A stretch of DNA of 64,000 nt from Gordonibacter faecis (GCF_030077735.1 NZ_JASJEU010000007.1:62001-126000); one strand, 5' to 3'. Counted from the first letter of the stretch, positions 1 through 8,763 are shown. A program made the numbers and translations. Notes: generated from the sequence alone by a model not told the origin.

Positions 1-328
1 GGCCGTCATAACCCGGCATGGCGGGGAGGTCTTCCTGGTCGCCGCCAGCACCCGCGCTCGTGACCATGGAGGTGACGGATCGCATGAGGTCGCCGTACTC
101 CTGCTCCATGATGCGGTCGGCATCAAGCTCGACCGCAGAAAGGTTGGCTGCCACTTCAACCACCGCGGGGCCGACGCGCTGGCCCAGCACGTCACCCACG
201 CTGTGTGCCGCGTCGGTACTCACCAGGAGCGTGGACACACCCTGGGCGGCCGCTTTCCACGCGGACGCTGCCGCAACGCTTGTTTTCCCGACGCCGCCCT
301 TGCCTGTGAATATCCTGATGTTCGCCAT
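1..328 (-). CDS. ArsA-family ATPase (5' part; 3' end beyond window)
   Basis: The N-terminal 109 codons of a P-loop ATPase of the ArsA/GET3 branch of the SIMIBI class. Visible features are a deviant Walker A motif GKGGVGKTS at residues 9-17 and the switch-like motif STDAAHS near residue 42, matching the STDPAHS signature of ArsA and GET3. Family members energise arsenite efflux (ArsA), guide tail-anchored proteins (GET3), or serve unknown roles in Actinobacteria. Which applies cannot be told without the C-terminal half; no arsB or arsR is visible. The start ATG at 328 directly precedes the conserved MANIRIFTGKGG segment. The gene runs off the left edge. A GET3-like actinobacterial paralogue is the main alternative. 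Confidence 0.85.
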   Translation of the reverse strand, partial: MANIRIFTGKGGVGKTSVAAASAWKAAAQGVSTLLVSTDAAHSVGDVLGQRVGPAVVEVAANLSAVELDADRIMEQEYGDLMRSVTSMVTSAGAGGDQEDLPAMPGYDG

Positions 329-435
329 GGTAGTCACGTTCGCCCTTCTTTTTCTTCCTGCTACGAATTATTCGTTACTCGAACTATCTGTTCGAAAAAC
401 GCGGCTTGTCCAGCCGCTCGTTTTCCGTTGTGTTG

Positions 436-939
436 CTAGTCAATGGCGATGCGCTTCATGCTGCCTTTCTTGGTGCGCGACGTCTTCTGGGTTTCAGCCT
501 CTTCTTGAAGCAGCGCCGGGAGACGGCCGATGAGTTTCAGCAGCACCTGACGTTCCTCGTTCTCGAGCCCTGCGAAAACCCGCCCCACCGTTGTACCGAT
601 AGCCTCAATGACGGCGTTTACTTGCCGCGTGCCCTGGTCGGTAATGCGCACCACCATGACGCGTTTGTCCTGTTCACTGCGCCACCGCTGCACAAGCCCT
701 CGCTTTTCCAGCCGCGTCACAATGCCCGTTGCCGTGTTCAGCGGCACGCCCACGTACTCGGCGACGCGCGACATGGTGGTCTCGCCGGCGCGATACACAT
801 GCACGAGCGCAAGCATTTCGTTTTTGGAGCAGTCCATGAGCATGCTCTGCCACCGCTCCGTGGAGAACGCGTCCTTCGTCGCATCTATAAATTCCCAGTA
901 AAACCCTTCAGAAGCAAAGGGCACTTCGTTCTCGCCCAT
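436..939 (-). CDS. MarR-family transcriptional regulator
   Basis: A 167-residue winged-helix regulator of MarR type. Residues about 55-120 carry the MarR HTH and wing: a helix with TTMSRVAEYVGVPLNTATG, then the wing VTRLEKRGLVQRWRSEQDKRVMVVRIT, in which the D-R-R-like basic wing tip is recognisable. The ATG at 939 is chosen over an upstream one at 978 because GGAAG lies 7 nt before it. The ligand and targets are unknown; the neighbouring ArsA-type gene is on the same strand 107 bp downstream and might be co-transcribed. MarR proteins usually bind their own promoter; see the repeat pair just upstream. Confidence 0.85.
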   Translation of the reverse strand: MGENEVPFASEGFYWEFIDATKDAFSTERWQSMLMDCSKNEMLALVHVYRAGETTMSRVAEYVGVPLNTATGIVTRLEKRGLVQRWRSEQDKRVMVVRITDQGTRQVNAVIEAIGTTVGRVFAGLENEERQVLLKLIGRLPALLQEEAETQKTSRTKKGSMKRIAID

Positions 940-991
940 GAAGATACTTCCTTTCCCGAAGTAATTTAATTCTCCCACCGAAGTATCCTTC
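940..991. promoter_or_regulatory. Paired inverted repeats upstream of the MarR gene
   Basis: Two similar short dyads lie 40 bp apart around the marR start: GAAGATACTTC at 940-950 and GAAGTATCCTTC at 980-991. Each has GAAG/CTTC arms. Their location suits an autoregulatory operator of the adjacent MarR protein, but the assignment rests on position and symmetry only. Confidence 0.35.
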
Positions 992-1116
992 TGTCAAGAA
1001 AAAGAAGACAGCATGCCTCAAACCAATGTTGGCAAGCAAATAGCACTTCTGAAATAGAAGGGTGCTACGTTCGACCGCTTACGAATCTCTCATTGCCACC
1101 GCGAAGGGAACACTGC

Positions 1117-1335
1117 TTAATCCTTGAAAAGATCTTCCACTTCCACACCTATGCCCTGGGCGATGCGCGCCAGTGTCTCAAGTTGCGGGTTTGCGCGGCC
1201 GCTCTCAATTTGATTGATCGTAGGACGGTGAACACCCACCGCCATCGCTAGCTTACTCTGCGACAATCCGGCTTTGTTGCGCAGGTATGAAATCCTCATC
1301 CCAAGGCGCATCTTTTCGGCAGAATACTTCATCAT
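1117..1335 (-). CDS. Small XRE-family HTH regulator
   Basis: A 72-residue protein that is essentially a single HTH_3 (Cro/C1-type) domain: RISYLRNKAGLSQSKLAMAV is followed by the recognition helix VHRPTINQIESGRANP and the C-terminal helix ending VEDLFKD. It resembles the small SinR/YdzF-like regulators. An upstream in-frame ATG at 1344 abuts the Shine-Dalgarno GGAGGT with no spacer, whereas the ATG at 1335 has about 9 nt, so 1335 is preferred. It sits alone between the MarR gene and a tRNA. A paralogue with the same domain layout and EDLFK ending is at 8551-8763 inside the pilus locus. Targets are unknown. Confidence 0.85.
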   Translation of the reverse strand: MMKYSAEKMRLGMRISYLRNKAGLSQSKLAMAVGVHRPTINQIESGRANPQLETLARIAQGIGVEVEDLFKD

Positions 1336-1533
1336 GCCATCCATACCTCCATTGTTAAATCTTTAGCGTGTTGTGAGCCGTAAACGCCGATGGATTCACT
1401 ACTTTCAAATTGTACGTTCAAACGAACAATTTTTATTATTGTATCGCATATGCAGAGGAAATCGACAAGTTCGACGAGGGTAAGTTGGCAGCCGTGCGCA
1501 TCTCAACCCTGGCCACCCTCTTTGGGCTGCTAT

Positions 1534-1560
1534 AAAAAAGCGCCCCTCGGGAGGGGCGCT
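1534..1560 (-). terminator. Rho-independent terminator of tRNA-Phe
   Basis: On the minus strand the stem AGCGCCCCTC/GAGGGGCGCT is followed by six T residues, 10 nt past the 3' end of tRNA-Phe. Confidence 0.85.
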
Positions 1561-1569
1561 GATGATTCG

Positions 1570-1645
1570 TGGTGGTCGGAGGGGGACTTGAACCCTCGGC
1601 ACGCGGATTTTCAGTCCGCTGCTCTACCAACTGAGCTACCCGACC
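1570..1645 (-). tRNA. tRNA-Phe (GAA)
   Basis: A 76-nt cloverleaf with encoded CCA. The acceptor stem is GGTCGGG/TCCGACC, the D-arm GCTCAGTTGGTAGAGC, the anticodon loop CTGAAAA (anticodon GAA) and the T-arm GGGTTCAAGTCCC. A terminator follows directly. Confidence 0.97.
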
Positions 1646-1942
1646 ACAAACATCGTCCGCAAGGACGTGGAACGATATTGTACCGGTAGCGCCCGCGCGG
1701 GTCAAGCACCATACGCCTTTTTTCCGAGGGAATCGTGGCGAGGCCTCTGGGGTGGCTGGAGTGGCCGCGCCTCTTGCTCCCCCTCGCGCGTCGTTCGCCG
1801 CAGCGCATTAAATCGCATCCCCCTGACTAAAAATTTTTGCTCTATCGGATTGCTTGACCGCTGTATATTCGGGAGCAAGAGTATACTTGCAGCAAGGACA
1901 AACAGAGGAAGGCGCCGATTACGCGCGCTTGTGGGATAAAAA

Positions 1943-4579
1943 ATGGGCACGAAGAGCCACCACATATCTGCAACATCAACAACGCTTCGCAGCGTTCTTG
2001 CCACGCTGCTTGCCCTCGCGCTCGCGCTGAGCGTGGCCGCCGTACCAGCAGCCACGCCACAGGCCTTCGCCGACAACGCGCCGGCCTCCCCTTCCGCCTC
2101 CAACGCGGAAGAAACGCAGCAGCGCGTCATCAAAGTGGGTTACGTGACCCGCCCCGGCGATTTCTCGCGCAACGAGAGTGGGCAACTTGAAGGCTATACG
2201 TACGATTACCTCATGCGCATTGCCCAGTTCACCGGCTGGAAATACGAATTCATTGAAGCCGAAGGCGAAACCACCGACGAGAGCGCCCTACGCCTGCTTG
2301 AAATGCTTGACAACGGCGAGGTGGACATTGAGGGCAACATGACATACAGCTCTGCCCTCGCAACCATGTATGAGTATCCGCAAAACAGTTACGGCACTGC
2401 CCACACAGCACTCTTCGTGCCCGAAACCGACGCTAAGGTTTCTACCACCAACTATGTGACGCGCGGCAAGTTGTCCGTGGCTATTTTGGCCAGCGCTAAA
2501 CAGCGCCGCGAAGAACTTACTTACTTCTGCCAGAAAAACAACCTGGAACTTACCACGGTTGAATGCGCTGCGGAACAGGGCTTATACGATGCTGTGACAT
2601 CCGGCAAGGCCGATGCCTTCCTCGACATCGACGTGAACGTGCGCGAAGGTTTCGTCATCTTGGAGTCGTTCGTCGGGCGGCCGTACTATTTCACCGCACC
2701 CAAAGGCCAGCGCGCCATCATCGACGAGATCGACGCCACCATCAAGCACATCAACGAAAGCAATCCCACGCTACAGAATTCGCTTTACAACCAGTACTTC
2801 AACCATAGCAGCAGCAACTATGAACTCACCGACGACGAGAAAGCGTTCGCGCGCCAGCGCGACACGCTGCGCGTCGGCATTCTGTCGGAGAAGGCGCCCG
2901 TGCAGTCATTCGACAAAACCACGGGGAAGCCTACTGGCGTGACCATAGGCGTGCTGGATTTCCTGAGCGAGCGCACCGGGCTTGAGTTCGAAGTGGTAAA
3001 AATCGAGCGCTCCGACGATCTGAACGCGGCCATCAAGGCTGCTGACGTGGACCTTATCGGCGGCATCGACACCAACCAAGATGCCGCGTTGAAGATGGGC
3101 GTATCGCTGAGCGCGCCGTATATGACCGCGTCGATGCAGATGGTGTACAACAAGTTCGTCAATCCCGATGAACTTGACGGCAAGCGCCTCGCCATTCCCT
3201 GGGAGCTAGAGGGCGGTTTTCTGTCCAGCACCCGCAACATCGTTGTATACGACTCGCTTGACGAATGCTTCAAGGCAGTGAACAGCGGCGAAGCCGACTA
3301 CACATACGGGACCACGTTCACCACTCCCTACTACACGAACGTGGGAGGCCTGACCAACATTCTCTCCTTGCCAGCGTCCACTAAAACGACGGAAGTGTGC
3401 CTGGGGATTGTGCATCCGGTGGAACCCGAACTGCTCACCATCCTCAACAAATCCATCCGCGGCCTTTCCACGGAAGAACTTGATTCCATCATTTACGACA
3501 ACTCGCTCATTACCCAAAACGAGCAGATCAACCTGTTCATACGCGATCACCTGCTGGAACTTGCCGTGGGTTGCATTGTGGTGCTGACGCTGATCATTGC
3601 ACTTCTGGCCCTGTACCTGCACCAGCGCGTGAAAGCCGCGCGCAGCGTGCGCGAGGAAAACCGCCGCTTCCAAAAGCTGTATTCCCTGGCCAACGAGGAA
3701 TTCTTCGAATACAACATCAAGAACGACACGCTGATGATTTCCGACCCACACACGCTCATCCCAAGCAGCGAGGACTTGAAGGAATACGCCTTGCCCGCAG
3801 ACGAAGGCCCGTATCGCCTGTTCCGCAACGCGCGCGAATTCCTGGAGCGGAACCTGGAGCCCGGCGTGGCCGAGGCGCTCACCTCCCCCAGCATGAACAG
3901 CGTCGATGTGGCGCACGCCGACGCGGACGGCAATGCGGTGTGGCTGCGCATCATTTCGCACTTCGTCGTTGACGACGCCGGCAAGCCCATTTCGGTCATC
4001 GGAAAAATCACGAATATCGATGACGAAATGCGCGAGAAGCTGGACCTATCAGAGCGCGCGCACCACGATGGCCTGACTGGCCTGCTGAACTGGAAAACGT
4101 TCCAGGAGCGCGCGGGTGCTCTCATGAAAGAGGGGAACGCGGGAGCTCTGCTTGTCTTCGACACCGACGACTTCAAGCAGGTGAACGACACGTACGGACA
4201 TCAGTCCGGCGACGTGGCGCTGCAAAGCACGGCCGACGCGCTCAGGCGCACCTTCCGCCCGCAGGACCTCATTGGGCGCTTGGGAGGCGACGAGTTCGCC
4301 GTCTGCATCAACGGCCCCATTGAGCTGTCCAATTTGGAGGAACGCTGCGCTGGCATCGTGAAGCGCGGCGTGGAATTCCGCGACCAGGATGGCACGATGC
4401 GCACCATCACCATCAGCGTGGGCGGCGTGATGTTTGCAGGGAAAACCAACTCATATCAAACGTGGTATCGCGCGGCTGACCAGGCGCTCTACCGAGCGAA
4501 GGCGGGCGGCAAGGATCGCTTTGTGATTGAGCAACGCGCAGCGGATGAAAGCGACGCGAACGGCGACGGCGAACAGTAG
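1943..4579 (+). CDS. Membrane diguanylate cyclase with two extracellular solute-binding domains
   Basis: An 878-residue sensor enzyme predicted to make c-di-GMP. It has an N-terminal signal/hydrophobic segment (residues about 10-45), two consecutive SBP_bac_3-type periplasmic-binding modules (about 60-285 and 305-525), a transmembrane helix (about 537-560, ELAVGCIVVLTLIIALLALY), a short linking PAS-like segment, and a C-terminal GGDEF domain. The catalytic GGDEF signature is intact at about residue 781, and an RPQD inhibitory I-site lies exactly five residues before it, so product inhibition is expected. The double SBP architecture is typical of sensors for amino acids or similar solutes; the ligand is unknown. 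It converges with pilO, and PilB of the adjacent locus carries MshEN motifs, so the pilus is a plausible target. No strong ribosome-binding site is visible; the start was chosen at the beginning of the signal peptide. Confidence 0.9.
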   Translation: MGTKSHHISATSTTLRSVLATLLALALALSVAAVPAATPQAFADNAPASPSASNAEETQQRVIKVGYVTRPGDFSRNESGQLEGYTYDYLMRIAQFTGWKYEFIEAEGETTDESALRLLEMLDNGEVDIEGNMTYSSALATMYEYPQNSYGTAHTALFVPETDAKVSTTNYVTRGKLSVAILASAKQRREELTYFCQKNNLELTTVECAAEQGLYDAVTSGKADAFLDIDVNVREGFVILESFVGRPYYFTAPKGQRAIIDEIDATIKHINESNPTLQNSLYNQYFNHSSSNYELTDDEKAFARQRDTLRVGILSEKAPVQSFDKTTGKPTGVTIGVLDFLSERTGLEFEVVKIERSDDLNAAIKAADVDLIGGIDTNQDAALKMGVSLSAPYMTASMQMVYNKFVNPDELDGKRLAIPWELEGGFLSSTRNIVVYDSLDECFKAVNSGEADYTYGTTFTTPYYTNVGGLTNILSLPASTKTTEVCLGIVHPVEPELLTILNKSIRGLSTEELDSIIYDNSLITQNEQINLFIRDHLLELAVGCIVVLTLIIALLALYLHQRVKAARSVREENRRFQKLYSLANEEFFEYNIKNDTLMISDPHTLIPSSEDLKEYALPADEGPYRLFRNAREFLERNLEPGVAEALTSPSMNSVDVAHADADGNAVWLRIISHFVVDDAGKPISVIGKITNIDDEMREKLDLSERAHHDGLTGLLNWKTFQERAGALMKEGNAGALLVFDTDDFKQVNDTYGHQSGDVALQSTADALRRTFRPQDLIGRLGGDEFAVCINGPIELSNLEERCAGIVKRGVEFRDQDGTMRTITISVGGVMFAGKTNSYQTWYRAADQALYRAKAGGKDRFVIEQRAADESDANGDGEQ

Positions 4580-4648
4580 CGGCGGCGCGGCCAGCGCGGG
4601 ACTCGCACGCAGGTCACTCTTCTTCGCGTCACCCGCTGCGCTCTTCCC

Positions 4649-5197
4649 CTAACCCTTCAGCGTTTCGAAGAACGTCACCGATGCGCTCGCCGACACCTTA
4701 CCCGACTCGGCGGATCCCAACCCGTTGCCCGCCATGGTGATGTCGGTCACCAAGCAGGGATACTTGCAGTTCACCAGCTTTTGCAGCACCGAATGCGCGG
4801 CTGGGTACGAGTCAGACGTGAACGCGATGTCCACCTGGCGGCGCACGAGCGTATCAACCATTTCAGCATCCGAGAAGTTAATGGTATAGCTAGTGGCATC
4901 CGCCAGAATGACGTTCAGTTCGGTAATCTCGTTTTTGGTGTTGTCGTACGCAGGGATCGTTTTCTGTGCGGCGCCAGAGGCTTCTGCCTGCTCGATTTCC
5001 TTCTCCAGCTGGGCTTTCTTTGTGGCGACGGCCTGCTGCACCGTGATTTCGCTCTGCACGGCAGACAGGCGCGACGTGCTGGACGTTATGGTGTCCAGCG
5101 ATGGCTTTAGCACCAGCAGGTAATAGCAGCAGCCCAGAAGCAGCACGGCCAGAATGAGCAGGAGCACTTTTTCGCGCGTGGTGAAGGTGCGGTTCAT
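4649..5197 (-). CDS. pilO: PilO-like type IV pilus alignment protein
   Basis: A 182-residue bitopic membrane protein: a short cytoplasmic tail, one transmembrane helix (EKVLLLILAVLLLGCCYYLLV, about residues 9-29), a coiled-coil segment (about 35-85) and a small alpha/beta domain. This is the PilO plan. It is last in a pilM-pilN-pilO run and starts 1 nt after the pilN stop, which argues for translational coupling. An upstream in-frame ATG at 5236 would overlap pilN; the ATG at 5197, after a G-rich ribosome-binding site, is preferred. In pili it bridges PilN to the outer face of the membrane and to the platform. Sequence identity in this family is low, so the call rests on context and topology. 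Confidence 0.75.
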   Translation of the reverse strand: MNRTFTTREKVLLLILAVLLLGCCYYLLVLKPSLDTITSSTSRLSAVQSEITVQQAVATKKAQLEKEIEQAEASGAAQKTIPAYDNTKNEITELNVILADATSYTINFSDAEMVDTLVRRQVDIAFTSDSYPAAHSVLQKLVNCKYPCLVTDITMAGNGLGSAESGKVSASASVTFFETLKG

Positions 5198-5198
5198 G

Positions 5199-5846
5199 TT
5201 ACGCCCCCAATCCCGTGCTTGAGCCTGCGGCGGCAACCGCCTCGTCCATTGCAGCCAGCGCCTCGGAGACGTCCTGGCCTTCGCCCTTCAGCGTTACGGT
5301 GATGGTGGACACCACTTCGTCGTTGCGGTCGGTCTTTGCCGTGCTCATCGACACATTCGCCACCAAATCGCTGCTCTCCAGCGAGGCCACCACGCGGCTC
5401 ACGTCCTCAAGCGACGTGTTCGCGAATTGCAGCATGAGGGTGTTGCCCGTCACGCTAACCGATTGCAGTTCGGCCATGTTGGCCACGGTTCCTTGCAGAA
5501 GCTCCAGGATGGCACCGCGGTCGGCGAGCGCGCGTTCCTCGTCCGACAGGCTGTTCACCGCGAAGGCCGCGTAGCGTTCCTGCAGCTCAGGGTAGTCAGC
5601 GTTCGCTTCTTCCAGCGCCGAGAGTTGCGACTGAGCGGTGGCCACCTTCGCCAAGCTGGCGTTTGCCGCGCCCATCACGTCAATGACGGCGAACTTCGCG
5701 AAGAGCGCAATGGCGATAAGCGCCACCACGAACAGCACAAGGGAGCGCGTGTTGTTGCCGCGCTGATCGTCCTCGGCCAGGTTAATGGTGGTTTTGGTGG
5801 GATACACCGGCTTTTTGCTTCGCTTGAGCGTCAGTTCCAATGCCAT
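5199..5846 (-). CDS. pilN: PilN-like type IV pilus alignment protein
   Basis: A 215-residue protein with a cytoplasmic N-terminus containing the PilN hallmark INLAEDD (about residues 21-27; PilN proteins have INLLP-like motifs that dock into PilM), one transmembrane helix (about 35-57), a coiled coil and a periplasmic-type ferredoxin-like fold. It starts 9 nt after pilM with AAGGAG upstream. Together with PilM and PilO it forms the inner alignment complex of type IV pili, and the three genes are co-transcribed here. Assigned from gene order plus the INL motif. Confidence 0.8.
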   Translation of the reverse strand: MALELTLKRSKKPVYPTKTTINLAEDDQRGNNTRSLVLFVVALIAIALFAKFAVIDVMGAANASLAKVATAQSQLSALEEANADYPELQERYAAFAVNSLSDEERALADRGAILELLQGTVANMAELQSVSVTGNTLMLQFANTSLEDVSRVVASLESSDLVANVSMSTAKTDRNDEVVSTITVTLKGEGQDVSEALAAMDEAVAAAGSSTGLGA

Positions 5847-5855
5847 GTCCGCTCC

Positions 5856-6908
5856 TTACTGCAAGGCCAGGCCCACGGCGGCGGGACACGCGCGCAAGCT
5901 GTCGGCGACGGCTGGCGAATAGGGCATCATTGCGCCGATGTCCACCAGGTCAATGCTCAGGTGTTCATCAATGGCGTGCAGCAGGGGCACAATGCCGGAC
6001 CCGCTGCCGCAGTAGTGCACGGTTGCCAGCTGGCTGTCGGGGTAGTTGAAGTTGAAGAAACTTACGATACGCGCCAGCTCCACGCCAATGCGCTCGTACA
6101 AATCGAGGCACGGCTGGATAGTCTGGGCGTTTTCGTAATTGGTTGCCACGTAGGTTTTTGCCAGGTTCTCGTCCACGCCGAAGTGGTCAGCCACAGCGGC
6201 CACCAGCGAATGCACGCCAAACTCCACCGAGCGGGTGACCTCGTATTTTCCTTGCGGGAATAGGTATACGCGCGTGTTGGTGCTGCCGATGTCAAGGAAG
6301 CAGAAGTCCCTGGCGGCGGGGGCTGCGGGCGCGTCGGGAACGGAGGAAGCGGCAGCGGGCGCAGCGTCAGTCACCGGATGGTTGCGCTCGTACTGCGCGA
6401 TGATGTTCGCGTACGCCATGATGTCAGGCGCGGCAATCTTCAGCTTAAGGCCCGCGCGCCGCAGCATGTCGGCGTACCCTTCAATGGTTTCGATAGGAGC
6501 CGCCACGGCCAGCACGTCCATCTCTTGCGGAACGCCGACTTCGTCGTGGCGCATCTCCAAAAGCGCGTAATCGAAGCGGTATTTGTCCTTGCCATCGGCA
6601 ATGTAATCTCTGAATTCGAACGGCAGGTTTAACTTCAGTTCGTCCACCGTCATGGCGGGAAGCACGATGCGACGCGTGTACACGTCGCGCGAATTGAGCA
6701 CGAATGCGGCATTCTTCGCGGACACCCGATGCTTGCGCACGGTGTTGCGCAACAGCTCGGACATGGTTTCAAGCGACGTGATGCGACCGTCTTTCACCAG
6801 GTTATCGGGCATGTCTTCAACAATCACCTGCGACACGGCGCGCCCGTCGCACACCGCCATCTTCAGATGGCCGGAACCAATATCTATGCCCGTGAGTGCT
6901 TTTGCCAT
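5856..6908 (-). CDS. pilM: PilM, actin-like pilus assembly ATPase
   Basis: A 350-residue cytoplasmic protein of the FtsA/PilM actin-like fold. The phosphate-1 motif TGIDIGSGHLKMAV is at residues about 6-19 and the phosphate-2-like DIGSTNTRVYLFPQ is near residue 212. A low-complexity alanine/proline stretch (about 190-208) splits the two lobes. PilM binds ATP and the N-terminal tail of PilN on the inner membrane face. The ATG at 6908 is preferred to in-frame starts upstream because AGAGG is spaced about 7 nt from it. It lies 110 bp after the prepilin peptidase gene on the same strand and heads the pilMNO group. Confidence 0.9.
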   Translation of the reverse strand: MAKALTGIDIGSGHLKMAVCDGRAVSQVIVEDMPDNLVKDGRITSLETMSELLRNTVRKHRVSAKNAAFVLNSRDVYTRRIVLPAMTVDELKLNLPFEFRDYIADGKDKYRFDYALLEMRHDEVGVPQEMDVLAVAAPIETIEGYADMLRRAGLKLKIAAPDIMAYANIIAQYERNHPVTDAAPAAASSVPDAPAAPAARDFCFLDIGSTNTRVYLFPQGKYEVTRSVEFGVHSLVAAVADHFGVDENLAKTYVATNYENAQTIQPCLDLYERIGVELARIVSFFNFNYPDSQLATVHYCGSGSGIVPLLHAIDEHLSIDLVDIGAMMPYSPAVADSLRACPAAVGLALQ

Positions 6909-7016
6909 GCGCATCCTCTTTCCCTCGCTGGCCATTATAAGCCAGCCCCGGGCTCTAAGCGAGCACGAGAGGGCAGAGCAGCCGCAAGTTGACCCAATCT
7001 TTCAGGTGAACAGGGG

Positions 7017-7883
7017 TTAAAACAGCCCAAAGTACAGCGTGATGAGCGTCGGCCCGAACAGCAGCGTGAACCATGTGGCCAGCGCAAGAGAGGGGCCGAA
7101 GGGGAAGGCACGCGGGTCTTCCGCATTCTGCCGGCGACGCTGCGTGAGGACGGCGAACACAATGCCGATGACGCAAGCCACCATGAGGTTGAGGACGTTG
7201 CCCACTAGCCCCAGGTAGAGGCCCACCATAAACACGAGTTTCACATCGCCGCCGCCGAGGCTTTGCCGCCCAACCACGCGATCGAACACCAGCGCAATGG
7301 CCAGCAGACACCCCGCCACCACAAACGCGCCAAGGAGCCCGTCTGTGAGCACGGCCAAGAGCGACGAACCCGTGAGCGCCCACATGAGCGACCCCAGCCC
7401 AATGGTGGACAAGTCCACGTCATAAAACGCGAACGAGGCCACCCACACCACGATGCCCGATAGAATGAACCCGTTCGGGATGGTGTAGCTTTCCAGGTCA
7501 ACGAGCGACAACCCCAAAAGCACGCACCCCAGCACGCACAGGGCGAGCGCATGAATGGTGAGGCCGTAGACAGCCACAATGCTTATGAAGTACGCCGCAC
7601 ACACAAGTTCCGCCACCATATACCGCGGCGCGATTTTTTCATTGCAATAGCGGCACCGTCCGCGCAAGAAGAGCCAGCTGAGCACCGGCACCAGGTCGAG
7701 CGCGTTCAGCGGATGGTCGCACACCGCACAATGGCTACGCCCCTTCCACACACTCTCACCATGCACAAGTCGCCACGCCAAACAGTTGATGAAACTTCCG
7801 AGGCATGCGCCCAACACGCCTGCGACCACCAGGAAGAACACCGGCCACACTGGCGAGAGCACGGCCAACTCACTCAACTGCAT
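7017..7883 (-). CDS. pilD: Prepilin peptidase / N-methyltransferase (A24 family)
   Basis: A 288-residue polytopic membrane aspartic protease that cleaves prepilin leaders and methylates the new N-terminus. The N-terminal DiS_P_DiS methyltransferase domain has the two zinc-binding CxxC pairs (CAVC near residue 53 and CRYC near 78). The two catalytic aspartates of A24 enzymes are seen in LVDLESYTIPN (about residue 126) and GGGDVKLVFMVG (about 210). About eight hydrophobic segments are present. The length and both domains are normal, so both activities are expected. AAGGAG precedes the ATG. A perfect parS site sits 20 bp upstream of the start. The substrates are the prepilins encoded between 7971 and 24204. 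Confidence 0.95.
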   Translation of the reverse strand: MQLSELAVLSPVWPVFFLVVAGVLGACLGSFINCLAWRLVHGESVWKGRSHCAVCDHPLNALDLVPVLSWLFLRGRCRYCNEKIAPRYMVAELVCAAYFISIVAVYGLTIHALALCVLGCVLLGLSLVDLESYTIPNGFILSGIVVWVASFAFYDVDLSTIGLGSLMWALTGSSLLAVLTDGLLGAFVVAGCLLAIALVFDRVVGRQSLGGGDVKLVFMVGLYLGLVGNVLNLMVACVIGIVFAVLTQRRRQNAEDPRAFPFGPSLALATWFTLLFGPTLITLYFGLF

Positions 7884-7903
7884 CCCGCCGCTCCTTTCTC
7901 AAA

Positions 7904-7919
7904 TGTTTCACGTGAAACA
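7904..7919. promoter_or_regulatory. parS site (perfect), upstream of pilD
   Basis: TGTTTCACGTGAAACA, the canonical ParB/Spo0J centromere palindrome. It is isolated from the other clusters and sits between the pilD ribosome-binding site and the stop of the upstream pilin-like gene. Confidence 0.9.
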
Positions 7920-7970
7920 TTTTGCAGCACCCCGGTGTTCATTCGCTTGAAAAATCCTGCAACCAAAAAA

Positions 7971-8417
7971 TTAGTGCGCGGCGTTGGCTTCTACCCATGA
8001 GACAGCGAAGGTCCCGTTTTTCCTCGTAACTTTGATAATCAGAGAACCGCGCTCGACGTGGCGTTGTTCGCCCTCTACCACGAGGGTATCACTTTCGTTA
8101 TACCCTGCAGGCGGGTCGGCCACCAAACAGTTGCCGCCCTTGTCGTAGTAGGCAACGTTCGTGCCATCGGAAGTGACGTGATCGCGATGTTCGGAAAAAT
8201 CGCCGCCAGGGCACCCGGGAACAAGACACGACTCGGCGGCCGCCGTCGCTGCAACACCCTCGGCCGTATTGAGCACGTTCGCATCGTTGCCCTGCCACAT
8301 AAGCCCCAGCGCATACCACCCAACCACCGCCGCAAGCGCCACCGCAAAGCACGCAATACCCACGATGCAAACAATCTCAACCCGAGAAAAACCCCTGCTG
8401 TCAGCCGCAATTTCCAT
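7971..8417 (-). CDS. Prepilin-like protein
   Basis: A 148-residue protein with a type IV prepilin N-terminus: a short leader MEIAADSRG, then cleavage before FSRVE, which keeps the conserved Glu at +5, then about 20 hydrophobic residues (IVCIVGIACFAVALAAVVGW). The C-terminal region has two cysteines (ESCLVPGC) that could form a disulfide and another further on (GNCLVAD). No known globular family is recognised. It is placed 87 bp before pilD on the same strand, so it is probably a minor or alternative pilin. The ATG at 8417 gives a normal leader length; a TTG at 8462 is also possible and would add 15 residues. Confidence 0.7.
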   Translation of the reverse strand: MEIAADSRGFSRVEIVCIVGIACFAVALAAVVGWYALGLMWQGNDANVLNTAEGVAATAAAESCLVPGCPGGDFSEHRDHVTSDGTNVAYYDKGGNCLVADPPAGYNESDTLVVEGEQRHVERGSLIIKVTRKNGTFAVSWVEANAAH

Positions 8418-8550
8418 GCAAGCAGAATACCACAAACCCCACCCCGATGACCTATACCGCAAAGCCCGCTTTCTTAAAGAGCTATTGAACAGCAGGCGGA
8501 TTCTGGTATATATGCCAGAGGACAGTTAATGCGTCGCATTGGTTGGTGAC

Positions 8551-8763
8551 ATGGTTAAATCGGCGAAACAACTTGGGTTGAGGATTAAGACCTTGCGGGA
8601 AGAACGAGGCTGGACGCAGCAGGAGTGCGCCACGTACCTCGACTTTCATTATTCCACCATTGGCCACCTAGAATCCGGCAACCGCAACGTCACTCTCGCG
8701 ACTTTAGAAAAGATTGCAGAAGGTTTTGATATCACGCTTGAAGACCTCTTCAAAGGCGTTTAG
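8551..8763 (+). CDS. Small XRE-family HTH regulator inside the pilus locus
   Basis: A 70-residue single-domain HTH_3 protein (LRIKTLREERGWTQQECATY, then YSTIGHLESGNRNV) ending EDLFKGV. It is the only gene on the plus strand between 4580 and 53600 and is divergent from the prepilin-like gene and pilD on one side and faces the major pilin across a 600-bp gap. Its position suggests it controls pilus genes; this is inference. ATG 8551 gives a compact domain; TTG at 8539 would add four residues. It is similar in length and layout to the regulator at 1117-1335. Confidence 0.85.
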   Translation: MVKSAKQLGLRIKTLREERGWTQQECATYLDFHYSTIGHLESGNRNVTLATLEKIAEGFDITLEDLFKGV

